From: Polaribacter sp. Q13
GTDB taxonomy: Bacteria > Bacteroidota > Bacteroidia > Flavobacteriales > Flavobacteriaceae
NCBI RefSeq assembly: GCF_016858305.2
Contig: NZ_CP074436.1
Coordinates: forward strand, 1,136,001-1,200,000
DNA length: 64,000 bases
Direction: 5' to 3'
The position numbers were made by a program, and so were the translations under genes. Under the pieces are notes generated by a model that saw nothing but the letters and a program-made list of their open reading frames with translations, ran no database searches and had not been told where the DNA came from. The stretch's first letter is position 1; each line of letters begins with the position of its first letter. This document shows, piece after piece, positions 33,431 to 41,796 of this stretch.

Positions 33431-33505
33431 ATGAAAGCCGTAAAAAAGATTTCACTATTCGTGGCAAACAATGTAGAAAAACGCAGAGAGTTTAGTCATT
33501 CCTAA
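33431..33505 (+). other. Short frame in the 264-nt GH43-GH97 gap
   Basis: The gap 33401-33664 holds a 24-codon ATG frame (MKAVKKISLFVANNVEKRRE...) that begins like a signal peptide, then stops. Another frame continues with a short coding-like stretch (IPKVNKEPFAISKIASSSK) before its own stop. This could be the scar of a deleted exported gene, but nothing is recognisable and it may be non-coding. The rest of the gap shows nothing. Confidence 0.2.
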
Positions 33506-33664
33506 AGTAAATAAAGAGCCTTTTGCTATTTCAAAAATTGCATCTAGTTCAAAATAATAGTATAAGACTATTTCCCTGCAAGCAAGGACCATGCATGAAA
33601 AGCCTTGCCTGTTATTAAAACCTTTAAAATCATACACCACTAATTACTATTAAAATTTGAAACA

Positions 33665-35761
33665 ATGAAACATATCTTACTACTTCTATTGCCACTTTTT
33701 ATGGCATGTTCTAACCAAAATAATATTGTTAAGGAAGTAGCCTCTCCTAATTTAAAAAATAAAATTGTTTTTGAATTGAATGATGCGGGACAATTATTTT
33801 ATAGCATAAGCTCTAATAACTTGGAGTTCTTACAACCTTCAGCTTTAGGTTTTGAGTTAAAAAACAAGTCTTTAAAAAATAACTTTAAGATGCTTTCTTC
33901 AGAAGTAAAAACCAATAACTCAACTTGGGAAACTGTTTGGGGCCCGCGTAAAACGGTTAAAGATTATAATAATCAATTAACCTTACATCTTCAGCAAAAA
34001 GAAACAAATATTTTAATAGATATAATTGCAAAATCTTTTGATGATGGTATAGCTTTTAGATATGTATTTCCAAAACAAAATAACTTAAGCGATTTTGTAA
34101 TTATAGATGAATTGACTGAGTTTAATTTTAAAGAAGATTACAAAACTTGGTGGAATTTTGCTGACTATGATAACTATGAAAAAGTATATTACAACTCTCC
34201 TATTAGTCAAGTTGGAGATTCTATCAAGTTTAAAAGAAGACCAGAAAAAGAAGAACGTTCTAATATGGCAAATACACCAACTACTATTGAGGTAAATGAT
34301 AATTTGGTTGTAAGCATTCACGAAGCAGATTTAACAGATTACGCAGGCATGAATTTGTTAAACACTTTAAATGGGTTTAAATTTAAAGCACATTTAACTC
34401 CTTGGCTGAATGGAGATTTAGTAAGAGCTTCAACACCTTTTCAGTCGCCTTGGAGAACTATTCAAATTGGCAAAAATCCTGGTGATTTAGTAGAATCTGA
34501 CATTCTAATGAACTTAAATCCAGAATGTGCTTATGAAGATACAAGTTTTATTGAAACCTATAAATATATTGGTATTTAGTGGGAATTACATATTGGAAAA
34601 ACTGCTTGGGCAGAAAAAACACAATTTGGTAAGCCTATAACAAAACCCCATGGAGCCAATACTAAAAATGCAAAATATCATATAGATTTTGCTGCTAAAC
34701 ATGGTATCCCTGATGTATTAATAGAAGGATGGGATAAAGGTTGGGATAATATGGAAGGTTCTTGGACAGGTTATAATATTTTTGATTGGAAGACATCAAC
34801 AGACGATTTTGATATTAAAGAAGTAACAGATTATGGTAAGAAAAAAGGGGTAAGAATGATGATGTACCATGAAACTATTTCTGATATAGACCATTATGAA
34901 CCTGCCATGGATTCATTGTATAAAATGTGCAAAAATCTTGGTATAAAGACAATAAAAGTAAGGTATACAGGTGATGTAAATTACGATAGTAAAAAGAAAA
35001 CATACAAACAACATCATCATGGGCAATATATGGTGCGCCATTATAAAAAAATGGCTCAAACAGCTGCAAAATATGGTTTGTTAATTGTAAATCATGAACC
35101 AATTAAATTTACAGGTGAACAAAGAACATATCCTAATTTAATGGCAAGAGAAGGTGCTAGAGGTCAAGAATACAATGCTTGGAGTGAAGGCAACTCTCCG
35201 GAGCATGGGGTCGTTTTACCATTTACAAGATTATTAGGTGGGCCCATGGATTATACTCCTGGAATATTTAAAATGGATGTACCTGATCGTGATTGGAGTC
35301 CTTTAGATTTTAGAGTAAAATCTACTATATGTAAACAATTGGCATACTATTTAACCATGTACAGCCCTATACAAATAGCTGCAGATTTGCCAGAAAATTA
35401 TGAAGGCAATGCTGCTTTTCAATTTATAAAAGATGTACCTACAAATTGGTCTGAAAGTAAAGTTATTAATGGTAAAATTGGAGATTATTATACTGTAGTT
35501 CGTAAAGAAAGAAATGCAGACAATTGGTATTTAGGAAGTATTACTGATGAAAATCCAAGGAAATTTAAGGTCGATTTATCATTTTTAAAGAAAAACAAAA
35601 CTTACATAGCAACTATTTATGCAGATGCTAAAAATGCTCATTGGCTAACAAACCCAGAAGTATTTACAATTTCTAAAAGAGAAGTTTCTTCTAAAGATGT
35701 ATTAGAAATTATTTTAGCAGCAGGTGGCGGACAAGCTATAGAATTTAAAGTAGTTGAATAA
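33665..35761 (+). pseudogene. GH97 alpha-glycosidase interrupted by an in-frame TAG
   Basis: Codons 1-304 and the frame from 34580 to 35761 are in the same phase, separated only by TAG at 34577-34579. Across it the protein reads YKYIGI-stop-WELHIGKTAWA, where GH97 proteins have two Trp, so TGG to TAG is the simplest explanation. Uninterrupted, the product would be 698 positions, a normal GH97 length, with lipobox MKHILLLLLPLFMAC. N-terminal beta-sandwich and TIM barrel are both intact. MMYHETIS, IVNHEP and MAREGARGQEYNAW keep the three Glu typical of the inverting, SusB-like group. Either a recent pseudogene, a sequence error, or a suppressed stop. A downstream restart at the ATG 34751 would make only a fragment. 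Confidence 0.9.
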
Positions 35762-35819
35762 TATTTCATCAATGATAACATAAACACTATACACTCTTTC
35801 TATGATTAATAATTACCGT

Positions 35820-35880
35820 TTTTATGTTGAAATAGAAACGAATTTAATCAGTCATTTTGATGTTTATTTGGTACAAAACC
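35820..35880 (+). repeat. 61-bp direct repeat, copy 2
   Basis: Identical to 27578-27638 over all 61 bases and in the same orientation, 8,242 bp apart start to start. It lies 58 nt after the GH97 stop. No transposase-like reading is visible beside this copy, so it is either a solo element end or a recombination scar. Confidence 0.9.
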
Positions 35881-35982
35881 TACCTTTATTGAACGTTTTA
35901 AAAGATTACTATTTGTGTCATTTTAATTGAAGTATAAAAATTTAGAAAGGAAGTTCTTAAGCACCAATATTATCAACAAAAA

Positions 35983-36022
35983 AAGCACTAAATTCAGCTA
36001 TTAACGCGCTAATTTAGTGCTT
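35983..36022 (-). terminator. Intrinsic terminator, probably bidirectional
   Basis: A perfect 12-bp stem, AAGCACTAAATT (35983-35994) with AATTTAGTGCTT (36011-36022), and a 16-nt loop. On the minus strand the stem runs into a T tract (the A-run before 35985), suiting the eight-gene minus operon ending at 36088. On the plus strand a weaker T-rich stretch follows, so it may also stop the GH97 transcript. Confidence 0.8.
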
Positions 36023-36087
36023 ATCTTATTATTACTCTAAACAACGTTACTGCTAAAATTGTTATGATAATTCTATTCGCTTTTTAA

Positions 36088-38973
36088 CTAATTCTTTATA
36101 AATTTATACGAAACATTTTTCACCTTATTGGACAGAGATATTATATACATTCCCTTTTTAAGGACAGAAACATTTACTTTATTTTGATTTAAAAAACCAG
36201 TTGTATGTGTTTTCCCTAAAGCATCTACAATCGTATAGTTTACATCTTCTTCAGCTGTAAAACCATGAATATTTAGAATACCTTGTGTTGTAGGATTTGG
36301 AAATAATTTTATTGTTTTGCTATTTTCACGAATATCATTAACAGCTAAAGTATTTACATCTATAACTGCTTTGTACCAACCACTACCCCAACCGGCAGAC
36401 CAAATAATGTTTTCGTTATACGGATCTGGTTTTATATCTGTAATTCTATCAGAATGTGCCAAACCTTTATTTATCTTAGTCCAAGTTGCACCAGCATCAA
36501 CAGATATATAAGCGCCTGGGTTTTTAAAATTATCTGCCATGTTTGGTATTTGAGACGCTACTGATATTGTTATTATATTTGAGTTGATTGGAGACGTTTC
36601 TGTTTGCCATACATATGGCGCTTCGAATATTAGTTCCCAATTAACACCGTTGTCAATACTTCTCCAAACCCCACCAGAATTCATTGCTCCAGATCTAGAA
36701 CCCGTAGAAATAAACATATGTTTTGTATTTCTATCAATAAAGATATTATTAACAGATTTTATTACTGAAGGAATTACAACTTTCGTCCAATTTACTGCTC
36801 CATCTGTAGATTTGTATAATCCACCAGGATCCGAATTACTCCACTGACTTAAAGCTGCAAAAATAGTTTCTGAATTATCTGGATGCATGGCAATTCTATT
36901 TACACTTGCTCCAGCTGGCAAACCAGCATTACTAACATTCCAGGTAAGACCTCCATCATTAGATCTATTAACGCCATATTTTCCTTTTGTTAAAGCAGGA
37001 CTTGTACCGCCTCCAACTCCAGCTATTTGCTTATAGATAGCCGTAAAATACATATTGCTTGGATTTACCGGATCTATCATTAGCGAATGCTGCGGAGCTA
37101 CCGTTGAAGACACGTTACTAGTACCTTCAAAAATTGTAGCAATATTAGTCCACGTTTGTCCGGCATCGGTAGATTTTCGTAACATACCTCTATGTGTTTG
37201 ACGATCCATTAACGCAAAAATAGTATTTGGATTATTGGGATGAACAGCAACCGAGGCTACCGAATGTGCAGATTTATAACCTCCAAAATCAAAATGCTGT
37301 CCTTCAATTTGCGCTATATTTACGGCTCCTGTATTTGTCCAATTTGCAATATCTGTACCAGTAGTTTGAAATAAACCATGCTCGCCACTACATAAAAGTC
37401 TTCTTCCTGTAACACCTGTTTCATGTAACATAAATCGACCAGGAAGTGCTGTATTACCTCTACCTTTCCATACGTCTGGTGCAACCTCTTCGTCATCAAT
37501 CTGTGTCCAACTAGTACCATTATTATTAGAACGCAAGGTTTGCTGATCTATACCTGTAAAAACATCTCCGTTGGCATTAATTGCAAGCATTCTAGTACCT
37601 GAAATAGATCTTTGATCGTTCATATAATTCTGCAAATGAGCAAAATCGATATTATCTGCAGTTGTACTCAATCCAGTTTTATTATTCCAATAGGTTTGAT
37701 CTTCTTTGGCTACCCAATATTTACCCTGTCTTGCACAAGGAAACCAAGTAGATCCTCCGTTTGTAGTTTTCCATAAATCTCCAGGACCAAAACCATAACC
37801 GTGCTTTGTTTTCTGTGCGATATAAATTTCATTTTTATTAAGCGGATTTACAACAATCATACTAAAAACAGGTATAATATTTGAAGCATATGCTATACTA
37901 TCTAAGTTGTTTTTTGGAATACCAAGCCAGTGTGAAACCGACCTTTTATACTTGTCACGAGAAGTCCAATCTGTTACAACTTGAAAATCAATACCCAAAT
38001 CTCCGGTAATATTAGTCCACGTTAACCCGTTATTTATACTTTTATAAACACCTCCGCTTGTATCAATAGAGTTACTTCCATTTTCTGTATATACAGATTG
38101 TTCCACTAAATAAAGTGTAAAATCTCCAGTACTGGCATCATAATGCGATGTTAAATCTCTGGGTAAATTATTTGGAAGTCCCGTAGCGTTATCCGTCCAA
38201 GTCTCGCCTGTATCAGCACTTGTATATATACCATAATTAGTGGCCATAATCATATTTTCTGGACTACCAGGATTGAAAATAATTCGACCTACATCTAAAT
38301 CATTCGATAAACCTTTAGCAACTTTTTTCCATGAAACACCACGATCTGTTGTTTTCCATACGTAACCATAAACAGACCTAGAAGTTTTTTCGCCATTAGG
38401 CTTTGCTAAACTTCTGCTATTCTCTTTTGCATTCCAAAAATCTCCAGCTCCTAAAAACCATATATTATCGTTGGTAGGATGAATTGCTAATTTTGAATGA
38501 GATTTACCCATTGTAGAATTAAGATTCCAAGTTCTACCTCTGTCATTAGTTTCATAAATTTTACCGCTAGTGCTTCTTCCCGTTTGATCGTTTGCAAAAG
38601 CAATTCCAAAATCAGGGTTTTGTAAGGAGAATTTGATATCAATTACACGACGCATATCTACACCTGTACCATCGCTGTCTTTTAGCGTTTGCCAGGTTAC
38701 TCCGTTATCCCAAGTACCAAAAGCCGCATGCATATCTGGGCCACTAAACATCACATTTGTATCCGTTGGATGACACCAAAACTCTTCGCAATAACCAGAA
38801 GTTCCAGGCGCAAAGTTTACCCAAGTTACGCTTTGATCTGACACAACACGTTCTGTTCTTATTTTTTCAAAAAAAGGAGTTCCACTATTTTGAGCAGCTA
38901 CATTTAGAGCACACGAAAACACTGTTATTACAGCAACGATTATTTTTTTTGAAAAATATTTTCTGTTTCTCAT
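36088..38973 (-). CDS. Large Asp-box beta-propeller protein with T9SS tail, paralogue 3
   Basis: 961 residues, signal peptide ending near NVAAQ. The block APGTSGYCEEFWCHPTD (residues 55-71) and the run of Asp-boxes (TNDRGRTW, TTDRGVSW, SADTGETW, TTNGGSTW, STDAGQTW, SNDGGLTW, SIDNGVNW) align in order with the proteins at 2297-4858 and 6589-9201. Unlike those two, it continues for about 85 residues with a type A T9SS sorting domain (IKLFPNPTTQGILNI to VSYKFIKN). It should thus be at the cell surface or outside, while the paralogues stay periplasmic unless exported differently. It is last in its operon, 4 nt after the GH43-like gene. Confidence 0.85.
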   Translation of the reverse strand: MRNRKYFSKKIIVAVITVFSCALNVAAQNSGTPFFEKIRTERVVSDQSVTWVNFAPGTSGYCEEFWCHPTDTNVMFSGPDMHAAFGTWDNGVTWQTLKDSDGTGVDMRRVIDIKFSLQNPDFGIAFANDQTGRSTSGKIYETNDRGRTWNLNSTMGKSHSKLAIHPTNDNIWFLGAGDFWNAKENSRSLAKPNGEKTSRSVYGYVWKTTDRGVSWKKVAKGLSNDLDVGRIIFNPGSPENMIMATNYGIYTSADTGETWTDNATGLPNNLPRDLTSHYDASTGDFTLYLVEQSVYTENGSNSIDTSGGVYKSINNGLTWTNITGDLGIDFQVVTDWTSRDKYKRSVSHWLGIPKNNLDSIAYASNIIPVFSMIVVNPLNKNEIYIAQKTKHGYGFGPGDLWKTTNGGSTWFPCARQGKYWVAKEDQTYWNNKTGLSTTADNIDFAHLQNYMNDQRSISGTRMLAINANGDVFTGIDQQTLRSNNNGTSWTQIDDEEVAPDVWKGRGNTALPGRFMLHETGVTGRRLLCSGEHGLFQTTGTDIANWTNTGAVNIAQIEGQHFDFGGYKSAHSVASVAVHPNNPNTIFALMDRQTHRGMLRKSTDAGQTWTNIATIFEGTSNVSSTVAPQHSLMIDPVNPSNMYFTAIYKQIAGVGGGTSPALTKGKYGVNRSNDGGLTWNVSNAGLPAGASVNRIAMHPDNSETIFAALSQWSNSDPGGLYKSTDGAVNWTKVVIPSVIKSVNNIFIDRNTKHMFISTGSRSGAMNSGGVWRSIDNGVNWELIFEAPYVWQTETSPINSNIITISVASQIPNMADNFKNPGAYISVDAGATWTKINKGLAHSDRITDIKPDPYNENIIWSAGWGSGWYKAVIDVNTLAVNDIRENSKTIKLFPNPTTQGILNIHGFTAEEDVNYTIVDALGKTHTTGFLNQNKVNVSVLKKGMYIISLSNKVKNVSYKFIKN

Positions 38974-38977
38974 TTTG

Positions 38978-40357
38978 TTATTTGATTATAACTTCATTTA
39001 ACTCCCAATAACCAGAATTACTATCTGATGCTGGTTGCATCGCTATTTGCATTAACCTATTTTCTATATTCTTAAATTCTGATAACTGGACTTTATACGT
39101 TTTAAAATCGGTATCATTAGAAGAAATAGGAATAGTAATCCATTGTTGCTGAGACCAATCTACAGGATCTGTGCCAACAGCCCAAAAACCATCTTCCTTT
39201 TCATTACGTGTATAAATTGAAAATTTTAATTCTTTGGCATTACTATTATTTTTGATGTTAAAAATAACTTCAGAACACAATCTTGTATCCGTATACAACC
39301 AAGGTGCACTTCTAATAAGGGCATTCTTTTCTGACAGATTACCTACTAATTTTCCGTCTTTAAAAGAAAGATCTGTACCGCTTAAAGCTTTCCATCCCAT
39401 GGTACTGTTTTTAAATTCAAAGGGTCTTCCCGGAGCTGGATACATTCTATCTGTCTTAGGAATTATTATGGTTCCATCAGCATTAAAATTAACTGGTTTT
39501 AAACTTGCTCCTCTATAAAATGCAGAAATATCATGATTTTCTTGCAGCACATATTTTTGCCCTTTCCAATCAAAGAAACTAGTGTGTCCACCACTTAAAA
39601 AAGCACCTTGAAGTTCATAAGGTCCATATAAGTTTTTAGACATTGAATATCTACTTCCATATACCAAATAATACCAATCGTTTCGCTTAAATAAAGTAGG
39701 TTTATCATCTGTTCTAGAAATATTTCCTTTTTTATCTTTAACAATAATTTTCTTTGGATTGGTATCTAAAGATTTCATATCCTTTGCTAAAGTGGACATA
39801 TAATAAGTACCTACACCAAAACAAATGGTGTATACATCATCTTCAATAAAAATTTCTGGATCATACGGATGTACAGGTACAATGCCTTTTGGCAATAATG
39901 GTTTACCCAACAAGTCTTTATATTCCCCGGTAATTGAGTCGGCAACCATGACGCCTGTATCTATATTTCTGTTTGAAAAGAACCAATAATACTTGCCATC
40001 TCTTTCGCAAACATCTCCCGCCCAACAGTTGGGTTTATCACCGATATACGTATCTGAAGGCAAAATATTACGATGATGTTTCCAATTTATTAAATCATCG
40101 GTAGACCAAACTTCCCATCTATCCATAGGAAAAGAAGAAGTTGCATCCCAAGATTCATCATGACCACAAATAATATAAACACGACCATTTTCTACCCAAG
40201 CATGTGGATCTGCCATACCATGTTCTGGCACAATTACATCTACACTAATCGCTTGATTACTTAATTTATTAGACACTTTGGCTTCCTTTTGCTTATTACC
40301 GCAGGATGCCATCAAAAAAGTTACTATTACAAAATAAAACAGTTTGTGAATTTTCAT
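38978..40357 (-). CDS. GH43-like lipoprotein with C-terminal beta-sandwich
   Basis: 459 residues with lipobox FLMASC (Cys19). The five-bladed propeller part begins with EHGMADPHAWVENGRVY (Asp50) and has YDPEIFIED (Asp166), matching the general-base and modulator Asp of GH43-type enzymes; the third catalytic residue is less clear (possibly the Glu of VLQENHD). From about residue 320 a beta-rich domain follows that could bind carbohydrate. Gaps are 4 nt to the propeller gene and 10 nt to the sulfatase. It differs from both other GH43 proteins here, so a distinct linkage is likely. Confidence 0.75.
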   Translation of the reverse strand: MKIHKLFYFVIVTFLMASCGNKQKEAKVSNKLSNQAISVDVIVPEHGMADPHAWVENGRVYIICGHDESWDATSSFPMDRWEVWSTDDLINWKHHRNILPSDTYIGDKPNCWAGDVCERDGKYYWFFSNRNIDTGVMVADSITGEYKDLLGKPLLPKGIVPVHPYDPEIFIEDDVYTICFGVGTYYMSTLAKDMKSLDTNPKKIIVKDKKGNISRTDDKPTLFKRNDWYYLVYGSRYSMSKNLYGPYELQGAFLSGGHTSFFDWKGQKYVLQENHDISAFYRGASLKPVNFNADGTIIIPKTDRMYPAPGRPFEFKNSTMGWKALSGTDLSFKDGKLVGNLSEKNALIRSAPWLYTDTRLCSEVIFNIKNNSNAKELKFSIYTRNEKEDGFWAVGTDPVDWSQQQWITIPISSNDTDFKTYKVQLSEFKNIENRLMQIAMQPASDSNSGYWELNEVIIK

Positions 40358-40367
40358 TATTAGTTTA

Positions 40368-41786
40368 TTATTTATCTAAGATTGGGTCTCTTTTTACGTC
40401 CATACGTTTCATAGCATTTACTTCATAAACACGTTTTAATTGCCAAAGAGGTCTTTCTAACTCACTTTCCCAATTCCATAAATCTTTAAACATTTCTCTT
40501 ACTTTATCGGGATATTTATAGGCTAAATTGTTGTTTTCTGTAATGTCTTTTTTAATGTTATATAATTCTGCTGGTCTATCAGGAAAACGTAGCATTTTCC
40601 AATCACCTTTTCTAACAACACCTCTATTTTCTTTTTTCCAAAACAACATTTCATGCGGTACCTTTTTATTCTTCCCTGTAATAAAAGGAATTAAATCTAC
40701 TCCATCTAATCCTTTAATTTTTGATGCATCTCCTTGAGCAACGTTTACAAAAGTTGGCAACATATCTAACATACTAATAGGTTCTTCGTAAACTGTATTT
40801 GGTGTAACTACATTTGGTAGTTTTATAATACATGGAACTCTAATTCCGCCTTCTAAATGATTAGATTTACATCCGCTTAAAGGATAATTAGAAGTGTTTG
40901 AACCATCTGGACCACCATTATCATTAGCAAAAACAACCAACGTATTTTCATCCAAACCTAATTCTTTTAGTTTGTCTAAAATTCTCCCGCAGGCTCTATC
41001 CATAGCAAATGTCATGGCTGCTAATTTTTTACGTTTCCCTTTCAAATTTGGAAATTGATCTAAATCTTGTTGTTCTGCCTCAAGAGGTGTGTGAACTGCA
41101 TTAAAAGAAACATACATAAAAAAAGGATTCTTCTTATTTCTATCTATAAAATCACAAGCTTCATCTGCAATTTCATCTGTTAAATATTTTTTAGGTTCTT
41201 CAAATACTCCTAATCCTTTTTCCCATCTGTCTAATCGCTTTTCTGCTGCTTCTTTTTGTGATAATGCATAAAAACTTCTTGCTCCACCTCTAAAGCCATA
41301 AAACTCATCGAAACCTCTATATAAAGGGTTATACTCGTCATTTCCTCCCAAATGCCATTTCCCAAAAATCACAGATTTATAACCCTGTGGTTTTAAATAA
41401 TTCGCAATTGTTTTAATATGCAATGGAAGCCCCATATCATCTCCCAATAATTTTGAAGACTGACTCATATAACCAGGCACATTATTATCTTCTATACCAT
41501 ATCTTTGTTGATACATTCCTGTAATAAAGCCTGCTCTAGAAGGGCCACAAACAGCAGCTGTAGTATATGCTTCTTTAAAAAGAACTCCTTGTTTAGCTAA
41601 TTTATCTAAGTTTGGAGTCTTAAAATATTTACTTCCATGAAAACCAAAATCATGATAACCTGCATCATCTGCCAAAAGAAAAATAATGTTCTTTTTTTGA
41701 GCTGATGTTTCTGTTATGTTAAAGAAAATAGTACTGGCTATTATTATAATTAATAATAGCTTCTTGTCAATATTATTGAATGCCAT
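40368..41786 (-). CDS. S1-type sulfatase (GALNS/arylsulfatase-like)
   Basis: 472 residues. Signal sequence to about residue 30 (ETSAQ). Metal-site Asp pair in FLLADDAGYHDFGFHG (40-41), and signature C-G-P-S-R from Cys80 in TTAAVCGPSRAGFITGMY. GKWHLGG and VVFANDNGGPDGSN are the downstream S1 metal segments. It has the compact length typical of arylsulfatases and is not a close relative of the A or B groups in the other operon, so a different sulfate ester is likely. It is flanked at 10 nt on both sides by GH43-like and GH3 genes. Confidence 0.92.
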   Translation of the reverse strand: MAFNNIDKKLLLIIIIASTIFFNITETSAQKKNIIFLLADDAGYHDFGFHGSKYFKTPNLDKLAKQGVLFKEAYTTAAVCGPSRAGFITGMYQQRYGIEDNNVPGYMSQSSKLLGDDMGLPLHIKTIANYLKPQGYKSVIFGKWHLGGNDEYNPLYRGFDEFYGFRGGARSFYALSQKEAAEKRLDRWEKGLGVFEEPKKYLTDEIADEACDFIDRNKKNPFFMYVSFNAVHTPLEAEQQDLDQFPNLKGKRKKLAAMTFAMDRACGRILDKLKELGLDENTLVVFANDNGGPDGSNTSNYPLSGCKSNHLEGGIRVPCIIKLPNVVTPNTVYEEPISMLDMLPTFVNVAQGDASKIKGLDGVDLIPFITGKNKKVPHEMLFWKKENRGVVRKGDWKMLRFPDRPAELYNIKKDITENNNLAYKYPDKVREMFKDLWNWESELERPLWQLKRVYEVNAMKRMDVKRDPILDK

Positions 41787-41796
41787 ATCTCTATTT

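Larger units (their letters stand above)
35762..36087. other. 326-nt convergent intergenic region
   Basis: It lies between the ends of the GH97 gene (plus) and the third propeller gene (minus). It holds copy 2 of the 61-bp repeat and the terminator hairpin at 35983-36022. No frame of interest is seen in the remainder. Confidence 0.7.

Noticed and set aside
34577..34579. GH97 interruption as a frameshift or as two separate genes
   Set aside because: Both parts are in the same reading phase and the 57 codons between them are open and match the family. A single stop codon explains everything.
34577..34579. TAG as a pyrrolysine codon
   Set aside because: The family position holds Trp, and neither tRNA-Pyl nor a Pyl synthesis gene is visible. 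Not expected in Flavobacteriaceae.
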